A DNA stretch of 64,000 bases from NCBI RefSeq assembly GCF_026914265.1, contig NC_069135.1, forward strand, positions 30,684,238-30,748,237. Direction: 5' to 3'. The translations under genes were made by a program, and so were the position numbers. This document shows, one piece after another, positions 42,460-56,440 of the stretch. Position 1 is the stretch's first letter, and the number at the start of each line of letters is the position of its first letter. Source of the DNA: Mya arenaria (lineage: Eukaryota; Mollusca; Bivalvia; Myida; Myidae). Under the pieces are notes generated by a model. It saw only the letters and a list, made by a program, of their open reading frames with translations. It searched no databases and was not told the DNA's origin.

Positions 42460-44794
42460 TCATGAATTCACCTTCAACACAACAACGTTGTTATTTTCAT
42501 ATTGTCCTACAACAAGACTGGATGTTGAGCTTCTGTAATACAGTGAGTTTGGTTTCACCAATCCATTAGACTGTGTGGCTAGTGTAGCCAACTTCCTCTT
42601 TCCTTCCCTGTCCACTTGAAGTACGGTGTTTGAGTCAAAAGCGCAGACAAACACGTGACCTAGGGGCGACACGTGTACAGCGGTTGGACATTTCATATCG
42701 GGATCGCTGAGCTTTGCTAGTTTATTTCCTGCACTATCCAAGGTAAGAAGTTGGTCGTTGCAGTAATTTGCGATGTAAATTTTACTGCCATCAGAGCTTA
42801 CAGCACAAAATTCAACGGTGTGTGTATCCGACTCGTCCTCAAACAACTTTCTCCTACCATTGCCTGCCTTGTCGTAAGTGTAAAGCGCAGTGCCCGATGC
42901 GATGTACAGACGCCTTGAATGATGAGCTATGTTTAGTACTCTGTGACTGAACATTAGCTGTCTTGTTTGTTGTAGCTTTGAATCCCTAACGTTGAAGAAG
43001 CGAACCTCATGTCTTTTCTCATTATTACAGTTGACAGAAACCGCTAGCTCATTGCCTGTAATAGGGCATGCATTTTGTGGACTAGTTGGAACGTCGCAGT
43101 GATCGACAATCTGATAGGCACTATCCAAGGTAAGAAGTTGATCTTTGGAGTAATTTGTGTAGTAAATTTTACTGCCATCAGAGCTTACAGCACAATCGTA
43201 AACGGTGTATGTATCCGACTCGTCCTCAAACAACTTTCTCCCCTGATTGCCTGCCTTGTCGTAAGCGTAAAGCGCAGTGCCCGATGCGATGTACAGACGC
43301 CCTGAATGATGGGCTATGTTTTGTACTCTGTGACAGCACGTTAATTGTCTTGTCTGTTGTAGCTTTGAATCCCTAACGTTGAAGAAGCGAACCTCATGTC
43401 TATTCTTATCATTGAAGTTGACAGAAACCGCCAGCTCATTGCCCGCAATATGGCATGCATTTTGTGGATGAGTTGGAACGTCGCAGTGATCGACAATCTG
43501 ATAGGACTGGTTCAGGAGCTTTATACGGCAATTGTAATTGTCAACAAGAACGAGCTCTCCACTTAATAGTTCACATATTCCACTTATGTTCGAGATTCTT
43601 TTGTCAATTGTAAGTGCTGCATTGAATTGTTTCACATTTTCAACATTGAAAACATGGGACGTATTAGTAATCTCCCCAAACCGTTCCAAAGACATTAACG
43701 AATTAATAATGTGGTTTAGCCCTGTATGTAGCACAAACGCCAACTCTACTTCTTGTTTGCTTGTGTTGTCTTCGAGAATAGCTTTGGTTTCTGTAATTAA
43801 TTCCTGGCATCGAGAATATCCTACGTAGGCCAAGGAATTGTTCGTCTTAGTCTTTGCCATGCTATCTGCAAGTGATTTTATGTCTTTACTCAACTGTGCT
43901 GACTGTGCAATGTCTTTCTTCATTTGCTCCTCAAATGTTGCTACCATAACGTCCAGCTCTTTGATTGTGTTTTGCTCCAACTGATCAAGGGCTTGGTCGA
44001 TCTTCCTACGCAAAGCTCTGATCTCTAATAGGATTTGTGCACGGGAGTCCCGTATGCATTGTTGATTTTTCTCGCGGGACTCCTGTAGCTTCTTGATTTG
44101 TAATTGGATGTCGGCGATTTGTTGTGGAAGCCGTTTGAATTCTGGTTTGTCATCAATACCTTTTGCTACGTCTGGTATATGTTGTATCAACGAACATTGT
44201 CTTCAATTAAAAAAAGAAAATTAAATAACGGCATTAACATAAAAATTAATAATTATAGAATTCTTGCAAAACATATTATTTGTTATGGACTTAAAACTAA
44301 CTGTTTATGAAAAAACATGCTACCTTTACTACATAATGTTTACTTTTACCAACGTTATGCTTAAATGCCCTTTTGTTTATATCTAGTGTATCTTTTGTGT
44401 AATCAGTCCCCTATGTGATTGCTGATAGTGGCCTACTTTCGCTATACGATTCGTACCTGTGAACAACGGAGACGCATATATGACAACATAGCTTTTGGTG
44501 GTCTCCGCAGAACAGCTCCACAGCTTTTCCAGGATGGTGCTCGCATCTTTCCAGATCGTCCACAACCGTCCCAGGCACCGCCGCCCATTTCTTTACGTCC
44601 TTCCGATCAAGTACTTTGTGCCGCTTAAACAGGCCGCCATGTTTGGACTCGCACCGAGAGCAGTAGTACTTTAAACAGTCCACACAAAAGTTCTGAGCCT
44701 CAGAGTTAAGTCCGTCATCTTCACATGGAGAACATGTGTATTCATGTATTGGATCCGACGCCTTGTGAAGAGATGAATCGACATTAAATGCCAT
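42460..44794 (-). CDS. B-box/coiled-coil/propeller protein, copy C, with internal propeller duplication
   Basis: Exon 1 is 44794-44457 and exon 2 is 44200-42460 (intron 44456-44201; donor CAG|GTACGA, acceptor TTGAAG|A), giving 692 open codons. Two B-box zinc modules (CSPC...CSRC; CEHHPGKAVELFC...CCHIC) precede a coiled coil with the same heptad region as copy B. The propeller is enlarged: a 387-bp (129-codon) segment is present twice in tandem, the junction falling at 43111-43120 where YQIVDHCDVPT follows LLTLDSA. The repeats differ at several positions (NACHIAGNELAV versus NACPITGNELAV). The family otherwise has about 562 residues, so this is a fusion by unequal recombination. The blade count is altered; whether it folds is unknown. 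Confidence 0.85.
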
Positions 44795-47285
44795 TTTGTT
44801 CTATATAATAAACTTTATTTCACGAGACTTTAAACGTACGCTTCAATATCCCATTCAATCCACGAAAGGAAGTAAATGATCGTATCAGTGTATTAGTCAT
44901 AAACAGGTAATCGACAAAGGTATGTCCATTTATTTATCTGTATACTCACATTATAGCGACTCTTAATCACTTTAAACGAATCAAATAATCTTGCTGCATT
45001 TATAAGACGTACTTAGAAAGCTGAGTCAGTTTAGACACGAATCATATAATGTTAACTTTTGGAATTGATAATATATTTCATCTTTGGCACGTCCGATATG
45101 TTAATTCAAAACACTTATTTCATCGATTTGATTTACAAATCCTTTATATACGAAGGCCATAACATAAATACGTAGACACAGTAAATACAGAATTTAACAT
45201 AAGTAAAATTGCATTTATATTTTTATCACAAAATCGCCGTAATCTGTTCTTATGTGAGAAATTTCACATAGATACGTTGAAATTGCTTGATGACGTAATA
45301 TTTTAAAACACGCGGTGTAAAGCAAGTCGGCATACTTAACTCAATGACGCCAAACGATGATGTTTACAAAGGTGCACAAATCACATTGTTTAGCTTTAAG
45401 ATTAATATAGTAATGCTATTCATTTAAATGCGATTTTGACCACTGAGTAACAGATGTTTGACCGTTAATGTAACCGTTGAAAATATACACTAATAATATA
45501 GTCCTTTTGAAATATTTTTAGCATGTTTGCATAACAATCACAGCATGCTGAGATAACGTCATTATTGCATGATAGTTTTTCTATTCGCATTTAAGATGTC
45601 GTTTTGCTGATGTATAAACAGCAGGAATCTTCTATAAAAGCTTCAAATTTTAACATTCACCAAATATACAAGTGTTATTGCTTTACCTGCATGTAATGTT
45701 TTGACAGTTTTAAACAAAAAAAGCCTTGAGACCTAAAATGAGACCTTAAAGCTGCACTCTCACAGAAATACCTTTTTACAACTGTTTTATTTTTTGTCTT
45801 GGAAAGAGCAAATTTTTGTGTGAATATCTGCATACCAATGATATAAGATTGCTTACAAAAAATCAGATCGTATGTTTTCATATTTCTGTTTGAAAATTAA
45901 TGTTTTATGGCTTAAATCGTTACTAACGGTTTAAGAAAAATGCATAAAACATATTTTTTTTAACTTATAATAAACACTTCGACGCCAACCATTTCTCTCA
46001 CAGGCGTCTGCAATAAAAGCTTGATTCTCAGACAGTTTGGTTCAAAGTTTTAATCTTACATTTGTCCAATGATACATTAGTGCTTTCAGTCACAAAATGT
46101 GGTAGCATTATACGCATGTATATAACATATAGAACATGTTTTATCACTAAAACCTTTTTTGTCAAACACACACAGTCAGCTAAAACCACCATTTCATGCT
46201 TATTTTCGATTGCACGGCGGGTTGCTGAGTTACGGTCGTTTAAAGTTCTCCGCGCTCTTGTTTGCTGTCCTCGACGAGTCGAGATTGAAAATGTCTGCCT
46301 TTTCCCGTACTTTGGCATGCCGCTCGACTAGCAGCTCGGCCAAGACCGGGCAAACCTTTGCCTGTATTTATGATGAAGATTTATTTTGAATACAGTAGTA
46401 CATTTTCCATCAAATTCTGAAGAGGAAAGCATGGTTTCTCGTCCTGATTTCGCACTAAATGTTTCTTAACAAGAAATGACGATATGAACATCTACCCGAT
46501 TATGGCGTAATCTTACCGGATATGAAAAACTATTTAAAAGAAAGCAAATTCCCTTAAATGTATATTGATTGTGTTGAACTTCTTAATGGATATCATAATA
46601 ATATTCATTATACTTATAATCATAATTAAAACGATCGGATGTATATGTGGTTTTAAATTAAATTCCGGGTACTACATTTCTACATTTCATTTTGCTTACT
46701 AACATATTTCCTGAAATCGTTAAATAAAATTGTGTCTTTTATGACGACTCGTGACAGATCCTTTATACACACAACCCCCTTTTAAAACCGTCGGCCTTAG
46801 CATTTTATTGTTATTTCACAGCACCAAAAAGTAAATGCAGTTTGTTTATTTTTCTTGTAGATACTTAAAAAGAATACCTTATTCAATGGTCTAACAAATT
46901 ATGGACCCCGTTGATACAATGTTTATATTAAAGCCATGTTTTAAAACATTGTTCCGAACTTTCGAGTTGCATTTTCAGCACATTTCACTTAATAAGTGTC
47001 GGAAGTATCAAGACTAAGGTACAAAATATGCTTATAGTTCTTTCTGCTTAACAACAATTGGACATTAAGTAGTTTTATTTTCAACATAGTATACAGCTAG
47101 TTTTGTGGTTTTAAGCATGCCGTTAAGTGCTCCTTACCAACAATTTACTTCTATAACAAGGCTTACCAAGAAACAAAATATCTATGTATCCTAAGTAACA
47201 ATATTACTCTACTATATGTATTTCACCGAGTAAGCACCCAAACCTATATTTAACGTGTGGCATAGCAACGATTGAAACTAAAATG
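44795..47285. repeat. Noncoding duplicated block containing the Polinton-empty side
   Basis: Paralogous to 13093-15010, with a partial TTAA-element from 45746 and an inserted, GC-richer segment at about 46155-46360. No supported gene. Confidence 0.75.
46155..46360. other. GC-richer insertion relative to the paralogous block
   Basis: Compared with 14250-14290, this block has about 250 extra bases beginning ttttttgtcaaacacacaca, with a noticeably GC-rich core (cttgtttgctgtcctcgacg). On the minus strand it can be read MPKYGKRQTFSISTRRGQQT..., but I recognise no family. It may be an unidentified short mobile element. Confidence 0.4.
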
Positions 47286-50088
47286 GTGTACAAGAGATGA
47301 CATATATCTCTTGCTCTATATATGAAAAGTAATTGCATTATATAAAAAGCGCGCCAAATTGAATGCGGACGTAACGTCATTTCGGGAATGACGTCATTGA
47401 AAATGATTAACAGCCTTTTGCACGGTGACGTTCGATTTTAAGGTAGTGACATATATCAATTAGATAAACAGTGAAATAATCAGTTTAGTAACATCAATAA
47501 TCCCTTACATCACTAGGAAGAATAATATGAAAATGTTTTTGATGCATGCTTTGTCCGACTATGCTGTGCTCTAGTAAAGAGTTTGTTCCCTTTGGACACA
47601 ATCCTATAGATTATATTCTTTAAAGCATGATCACTGTTACCATGAATCTCGGCTGCAAGTATGGTATCTGTGACACCTGAGATACCCCTGTATATTTACG
47701 AGTACATCGAGAATGTAAATCAAAAGAAAAGAAGTGCCACTAGCAGTAATTTTCTTTCTGCATTTGTTATTCTTATTGTTCTAGTTACAAGCTATTAGAT
47801 ATACATGAACATACAAGAACCAAACGTTTGTTTTTCTTTTTCTTTTATAGCCTTTGTCCAAATATGAATCAGGCTATTGAGTTTCCAGATTCAATATATT
47901 ATTGTTCCATTTAGGATGCATTCATTTACAGTGTTTGTATACCACGTGATAAATTACGTCATATATTCTACGTCGGAAGGCAACATTTTGTCTAAAATGA
48001 AGACTTAAATCAAATATAACTTTTCTTTTCCTACATCATAAACAAATGGCAGTCCATGCCACCTAAAGAGCCTCGCCTTTATTTCCACAGTTTGATAAGG
48101 TGATTAGTTTCATCAAACACTTTGACAAACCTGTTTCCAAAATAATGTTTTGACAGTGCTCCGTCAGACGGCCGTATTGTGGAAAGGTTTGTTGGAGTGT
48201 TTGAAGAAATTAAACTTTCAATCAAACTCTGGCAAATGACCGAAGGCGGGGCTAAGTAAGCGGCGTAGATTGCGCTATGCTTCATTGAAAATGTTGAAGA
48301 AATAATTAAGTTATCTTTCTTTAAAGTCTCCTTTCGAAGCAAATGTTTGCCTTCCAACGTAGTACATATGACGCAACTTATTACGTGCTATACACACATT
48401 GTTTAATCCCACACTACGGATGGTTTCAATATAATGCAAACACATATGACAGTCACTGGCAGTGGCTATATAAAACATGACGAGGACAATATAATGCACA
48501 ACTTTAAAATTTTAGCACCATTTTCAGCACGGACATAAAAAGCTAAATAAAGAGAGAGAAAAATAGATAGAAGGAATTACAATCGAACTCAGTAGTAAAT
48601 GCATTGTTCTTTAGAATAGATACGTTGTAAGTTTACTGCGCATTTTTTCACAAAAGATACGTGCACATAAAACTGCAAGAAAAAAGTATGTGTACATTTT
48701 ACCAACAGCTGCTGGACACTGAAAAACATGGCGTCTCTATTTACATAAATTGTTATTTTGATGTGTGTTCATGTATTGCGTTATGTCTAAGTTAAAAGGC
48801 CTCCAGAGACCATTTTGTTCTTTTAAAAAGTGCTTTCAATATTTCCATAACACATTTTAATAGCAAATCCATAAGTTATGGGTTTAAATGTATTTTCGTA
48901 AAAGGGCATTTTCTTGAAGTAGTATGGAAACGTTTTTGAGCGATCAGTTCTTTTTTCGTAAGACATTTTGCCTTAAACACATAATTAAAAGAAAGTATGC
49001 CGCCTAATTATATATAATATATCACATATCCTGTTTCCTGTTTAATATAGTCATTATGTATTTCATGTATAACACATGTGTAATATTATTACTAATATAA
49101 CATTGCTCTTTTCTATTGGTGAGAAAATAAATCATTCCGCATGATTGTAAGCAAATTAATTGGCAAAACAATTGCTAATTGCTTATATTCTAGCAAGTAA
49201 TGCGTTTATTTCTTACTTTATATTTATTATGAAGATTTATTTAAATACAGCACTCCATTTCCCATCTAAATTTAAAGAGTAAAGCATAGTATTTCGCCTT
49301 GAATTCGTGAAAAACATTTTATGACGGTCGTTACTTAGTGTTTTGAAACTGGAAATCACGTCATGAACATATCGCTAGTTATGACGACATCGTGCCGGAT
49401 ATGACGTAACAATTTAAACGAAAGCAAATTTCATTAAACGTAGTGTTTTGTTGTTATTCTTACAGGATATCATCTCATTATGAATTCTTTTTATACACAT
49501 GATTAAAATGATCGGATATACATGTGGTTTTAAATTATTACGGGTATTACATTTGTGAAATGCATGTAGCGCGGGAAATTGCATTGCTTTGTGGTATTCG
49601 GCTCATCACTAGAGCAAGTAACAGATTTAGGTCAATTTTGCTTTTTCAGGAAAGAATCTGACACTCGTCATCATATAATACACAGTTTTATTCAATTTGT
49701 CCATGGAAAAAATAAGCCCTTAAAAATCAATACCTTATCAAATAAAACAAAACAAATTTTATTTTATTTTATGAACGTATTACATATCGATGACAGAACA
49801 AGAAACAGTATGTTATTATATGTCATACAATGCAATGTATTTATTTATTTATTTAAGACGACTTTGAATATTCAAAACTGATACATTATTTACAACCAAC
49901 CAAAGATATAATACCGTTAGTTTCACAACTGTTCTTCTATTCAGCAAATAATCCCATTGTTTACATCATTATATCACCATAAATTGATCAAACAAGTACA
50001 CTATTATAAACAAGTTACAATCACACAAATTCTAATGTTTATAGGAGGTTGCCGTTTTGTAGTCCAGTATTAAGCGTTTTTGTTTTCA
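47286..50088. repeat. Noncoding duplicated block, counterpart of 35871-37999
   Basis: Same landmarks as the right flank of the Polinton, in the same order, without the insertion. Small frames around 48079-48499 and 49579 are not conserved in the sister block. Confidence 0.7.
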
Positions 50089-51430
50089 TTACTTTATCTT
50101 TATAACAACAACATTGTTATTGTCATGTTGTCCTACAAGTAGACTGGAAGTGCGACTACTATAACATAGAGACACTGGTAGCTTCACTCCATCAGACAGT
50201 GCTGCAAGTTTTGCCAGCTTCCTTTTGCCTTCGTTGTTCACTTGAAGCACGGTGTTTGAGACATAAGAGCAGCGAAGCACGTGACCAAGAGGTGACACGT
50301 GGACAGCGCGTGGACCTATTATATCGGGATCGGCGAACGTTGCTAGTTTATTTCCTGCACTATCAATCGTAATAAGCTGACTTGTTCCATAATTTGCAAT
50401 GTAGAGTTTACTGCCACCAGCGCTTACATCGCATTTATAGACTGTGTACGTACCCGTAATGTTCTCGAATAATTTTCTCCCATCATTGCCGCCAATGTCG
50501 TAAGAGTATAGCGCAGTATCAGTTGAGATGTACAGGCGACCAGAATGGTGAGATAAATCTCTTACTGCATGTTAGCGTCCTTGTCTCTTGAAGTTTTGAA
50601 TTACTCACGTAGAAGAAGCAAACTTCATGCCTGTTCTCATCATTATAGTTGACAGCAACTGCAAGTTCATTTTTCGTGATATGGCACAGATCTTGTGGAC
50701 ACCTGGGAACGTTGAACTTATTGACTACCTGATAGGCTACATTCAGCTGCTTAACACAATTATGTGTGGCGTCAGCGAGAACGAGTTCTCCGCTTGGTAG
50801 TTCACATATTCCCCTTATGGTACACTTCTCTTTCTCGCCAATAAGCGATACATTGAGTTGTTTGATGCTTACGGCCGTGAAAACATGAGGCGTGACAGTG
50901 ACCTCCCCAAGTACTTGTAACGAAGCACATGAATCAATTAGGTCGTTTAACGCTGAACTGGGTACGAACGATACTTTCAACGTTTCCTTGGTTGATTCTA
51001 AGAGAAATGCTTTAGTTTCTTTAATCATAATCTGACACCTTGAATATCCTACGAAAGTCAACGACTCGTTTGTCTTACCGTTTGCGGGCATTTTATCAAC
51101 AAGCGATGACATATTTTTACTCATGCGTTCAGACTGTTTTACTTCTGTCTCTACTTGATTCTCAAGCGTTGCTACCATTGAGTCCAGCTCTTTTATTGTG
51201 TCTCGCTCCAATTGGTCAAGGACGTCATCAATTTTCTTCCGCAAAGCTTTAATCTGTTGCAGAACCTGTGCACGAGACTCTTGTATTGATTGTTGCTTTT
51301 TCTTGGATATATCCTGCAGTTTCCTGATTTGAGATTGGATGTTGGCGACTTGTTGAGGAAGCTGTTTGAGTTCTGGTTTGTCATTAATACCTCTGGCTAT
51401 GTCTGGTATATGTTGTATCACCGAACAGTG
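50089..51430 (-). pseudogene. B-box-family copy D, frameshifted and lacking the B-box exon
   Basis: Only exon 2 is present: acceptor TTTTCAG| at 51431, then CSVIQHIPDIARGINDKPEL, coiled coil and propeller (GELVLADATHNCVKQL), ending VVVIKIK at 50089. A one-base indel near 50572 shifts the frame; the continuation GRLYISTDTALYSYD is open in the next frame. I find no B-box exon in the 1 kb upstream. This copy is more diverged from A-C than they are from each other, so it is an older branch of the family. Confidence 0.82.
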
Positions 51431-51777
51431 CCTGAAAACCCCATACCATCAATGTAACGATTAACACTTCAAAATAAGAATAATGATTTCACTAAGACAC
51501 TTAATATACTATATTGAAACAATGTCATCACAATTTATAATCACTTGTTTGTTCTAGTCATTCCTGTTTTGGATAATGTGCAAACCAGTTACGAATAAGG
51601 AAACTACGTAAAGAACATAATTATATTGACTCATATTTCTAATTTTCGTACTTATTTCATTTTAAGTCAATATATTTGTAAACAATTTTATTTTTAAGAG
51701 AAAACTATTGGAAATGATGCGTTGAAATATAAGAGAATTGTTTAAATACCAAAATATGCATTCAAATGATTTGTTTT

Positions 51778-51949
51778 TCAATTTATTGCTGATCTTTTTA
51801 TCTTCTGTTGTTCTTGTTTGATTTGTTGTAAGAAATATACTTCCTCTCTCAGAGAGCTTATTGTATCGCCAAGTTTGTAAATTGGGACCTTAACCGTGAC
51901 AGGGACATTAAGTCTGTCGCTAATGTTACGATCCTCGGTGTTCCAGACT
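51778..51949 (-). CDS. Terminal exon of an unidentified gene
   Basis: A T-rich acceptor (GTCATTTCAG|) at 51950 is followed by an open stretch of 57 codons: VWNTEDRNISDRLNVPVTV, then YKLGDTISSLREEVYF and a Gln/Lys-rich coiled-coil end (QQIKQEQQKIKRSAIN), stop TGA at 51778. It enters in phase 2, the same phase as the family's B-box exon donor. It is not part of the B-box family by sequence. I could not find its upstream exons in 52-56 kb, so it may be part of a distant gene or a relic. Confidence 0.45.
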
Positions 51950-53587
51950 CTGAAATGACACCACAGGGTATTCTATAGATAAAACTGATATATTCGCTAG
52001 ATATTTTTATTCACACTTCACATTCAACGTAAGTACACACATTTAAATTGTAACAAGCAACAAGAAGAACTAATAAGGAAACAGAAACTACAAGCACAAT
52101 CAAGGAGCGTAATATTTTACCAAAATCTTGTTTAAAGGGGAACATATTCCAATTCGGATATGACCACTCAGTGCTTCTTCATTTTATTCCCATATGGCAG
52201 TGAATCAAAACATGGTTATACCATCAGAACATTGGCTACTTTCCATCTTTATAGCTTTTGAAGACCTACGTGTTTACATTTCCACCCCATTGTTTGTATC
52301 CTAGATTATCCTAGGGTGGCATTGCATCACTTTATCGAATACATAATGGTTTCGATCATCCAATTCATTTTACTTATAAAAATCGGTTCTTTTTTCTAAT
52401 GTTGTTTAATGCTTACACCACAAGTGTATCTTTATATATGGTGGCTGGTGTCGGTAAACACTAGACATCAGCGTGCAAATCACTATTGACTATAGAGGAA
52501 ATCAATGTAATGGTCTATTTGCCAAGGGCTTAAGGGTCAAATTCATTTGAGACGTCTTTAATGACGAAATTTATTGTACGAAAATATTGATTCCAATTAT
52601 CACTACTTGTTTTACTGATTTATATGTGTTTTTCGTCGTTAAGACTTCAGAATATTATTGATTTAGATTGTTTACTAGGTATGCAAGCACTTAGAGTACT
52701 GTTCCTGTTTGCATGTTTCGTCTTTAACCATTAATGTACTTATTGTTGAATCGGAGAATGTTTGGCCATAGGGAATTCTAAATATATGAACAAGACAATA
52801 CTCGTTAGAAAGTTCGATTTATTAACAGAATAAGCTTGAATGGATATAAAATAATAATCAATTACAAACGGATTGTATAGTATTTAATTTTACAAGCAGA
52901 ATGAACCAACGACAAGAATGCTTGAAATCTTTATACAAAGTGCAGCTTGATTATAATAAACACAGCGTGTACTTAGTCTACTATCTATGACGTACCATGT
53001 GGATCAATAGTCGCCTTCTACTATATACATTTAGAGGCAATCTTAACTAGTCTAGCGGAGGTGTAATTCTAAATTTAGAGGTTACTTCTATCTTATTGAG
53101 ACGAGGCGCAGGACTTAATATAGAGGTGGACATCTATTTTCTTATCTCATTTAGAGGTGTACATTTTTCTTATAGATAAAACTATTATACATGACCTAAA
53201 TGTAAGATAGATATATACCTCTAAATATTTCGTTTCTGCTGTCGGGATTAAATGAATTTTGACCAAAATGGAACGTCGTAATCATCGCCTTTTAAAGCGG
53301 ATGTATAGCTCTACATCAACTATTTATGAATAAACCTTCTCTTAATTTCATGACAGTGAACGTCCACAAAAGTGCACACACATGTGTAATTGATAAAAGG
53401 CCGTTATCACAGACAGCTTAAGACAGCATATGTGCATATATACCTGGTAAGCCCATATTATTTGGCACTATCTCAAAGTGTTCGATGTGTAGCAAACACA
53501 TATGTCAAAGGAATATAAAATGACAAACAATACAAATGTGCATTTTGGGCTTAATGCATACTTTGATAAGATTTACCTTTTGCTTTT
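51950..53587. other. Noncoding, no genes seen
   Basis: AT-rich. Around 53020-53240 the motif TTTAGAGGT occurs several times in both orientations, hinting at a small inverted-repeat element, but no clear boundaries can be drawn. Confidence 0.45.
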
Positions 53588-53893
53588 TTACTTTATTCAG
53601 GATTGTTGGGATAAGAGTGAGGTTGTGCACACACAAACTGGTTTAAACCCCCAGTAAATTTATTTTACTGACCGTTCCAAGGCGGTACCTAACAATCCTT
53701 GATTAACACACCTATTTTAATTTAGTATGTATGCACTGTGCTGTTTGTGGAGTTTTGTGCTTTTGTTCCGTGTTTCTTGTTTGTGATTGTTTTTGTTTTT
53801 GTGTTCTATGTCTTTGACTTTTACCTTTTGCCATTAAACGGGGTTTATGTTTAAACTGTTGGCTACTGAGCTTATTTCTGTAGCTTTTCATAT
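53588..53893 (-). repeat. Dispersed ~300-bp repeat, inverted copy
   Basis: Reverse complement of the unit at 39012-39308: shares ggattgttaggtaccgcctt and cactcttatcccaacaatcc on the minus strand, with moderate divergence. Confidence 0.75.
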
Positions 53894-55960
53894 AAATATT
53901 CAAAATGTAACAAAACAATAAATTCAGTTGAAATAAAAAAAGAATAACTTACTGTTTTAGTTTTATTTGTATGTAGGTATGACCTTTTTCATTTCCTATA
54001 ATATATGTTGTAGTTTAAATAAGAAATACTCGTTCAAATGATACTTACATTGTATGGGGCCTCAAAGCATCAACATTAAACATTATCGCAAATGTCTCAA
54101 TGCATTGACAAGCTTATTAATACAACGAATACCCTAAGTACAATATTTGATATACGAGATTTTCGAAAATAGGTCGATCATCTTCAATAAAAAGGCACCA
54201 AGAGTATCAATAAAAATAAATGTCTGGCGATTTATTTCCTCTTCCACATGTTTTCGGATTTAATTCATGACATCTGATGTTCATCTTGCGAAAGAGACGG
54301 GTTGAAATCATAGGCTAAACGCGTTCGTTGGAGCTGTTAAAAGAACCAATGCTCTCAGTTTGAGCCCAACAGCCCAGAACGACCATATTGTTTCTTTAGA
54401 AAGGTCTGGCAGGGCAACTGATACGTGCTACGATGATGAAAAAGTAAATCAATGTCATCTATAATTTAGTGTTGATAAAGGGAAGTGTGGCATAATGGGA
54501 ATAAATTAATTACCAACCACAGAGCTTGATCTCACTGACAGTCCGAACAATCGAATAAAGCTACTGCACTGCATCAGCAGATGGTCGATAACTGCAGCGT
54601 TTCAATGTGCCAAATTTTCACAAAATGAACTATTATCAACTGTAATAAATAGAAAAATATGTTAGTGTCTTCAGAGTTATGAATTCAAATCAACAGCACA
54701 GTCATAAGGACGTTTACGTTTAGCAACATAATAAAATATTTAGCTTACCGTGCTGCCAGTAGAAAGAGAATCTAAATGCAAGCAATTGTACCTTCCAGGA
54801 GTCTATATATCAGTCTATATAAGCCATCTCCTATAAACATAACAGTATATATTTTCTTTTGTAACTTCTTTAGCATAATAGTCATGTCTTTTACCTGGAA
54901 TGTTCAAATGGTATCGATAATATATAATCAATGTTCAGAATCCTATGTCACTTAAAAGACAAAGTCATCCTAGTGCAGGTGTTTTATAATATCAGTATAT
55001 GCTGTGTGTTTAATTAATCTGAAAATAAGCAAAACACCTTAATTGAATCTTGATACTCCTTTATCTAATCTATTGATAAATCTACGAACAAAAGCTGTCT
55101 TCATTTAGGCCATTCTACGATAGATTCCATTGTCATTTTTGTACCATCGTTGTAAAGACATTGTTAAACTTTGCATTGGGTTCGTTTCCTGTATATGTAC
55201 TGTAAGGTACAGATATGTATAGAAAGGTAACTGGTATTAAATAGTGTATACACTAAATATATTAGTTTTATTGCAGGTATTAACTCATTTACTCAATGAC
55301 AAGTAATTACTTCTATAACGCGCATTACGGAAAGAGGTTTGTCGGTATACGAAGCAGAAATATATTTAAATTCAATACAATCTGATTTTTATTGTCTTAT
55401 TAGTTAGTCGAATCAAAGTTGCGCAGTGTAGTAACCACATTGTTTAGCACGTTGTATTTTTCCTACCCATTGATCCGCAGGGTATTGATCAACTAAGTAA
55501 TAAAATACTGATTCTTATCTTACTACCTTACACCTATTCATTACTTATATACGACGTAATTAACCTTATGTCCTTGACAGAACTGCAAAGCATTGGAGTC
55601 CTACAGTAAAAGCATATATTACGAGATCTGGGAGTTTATCTTGAACTCTTTTTATTAACCCTTAAAGAGATTATACAGCATCATGTAGATACTGACGAAA
55701 AGAGCTCCTCGAAACAGTTGCGGAACCATGATTTGACGTGAGTGCGTGCGGTACCTTCTACATGAAACTAAAATATAGGCTATAAAAATAAAAGTTGGGG
55801 TTCAGTTTCTCCCAAAGAAAAGATGTTTGCTAATTTAAGTCTTAAATAGTGCATTCGGTTTAAATTAATGCAGATTTTGTCTACAATATTAAAATGGAAT
55901 ATTTTTGCGCCCCCTTCCCCACCACCTAGATCCGCTAATAAAAACAGTTTTTTCAACAAC
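53894..55960. other. Noncoding, no genes seen
   Basis: No reading frame with recognisable motifs and no clear repeat. Unexplained host sequence. Confidence 0.45.
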
Positions 55961-55989
55961 AATGACAACGACTAAGACTACAACTGCCT

Positions 55990-56440
<451 letters not shown>

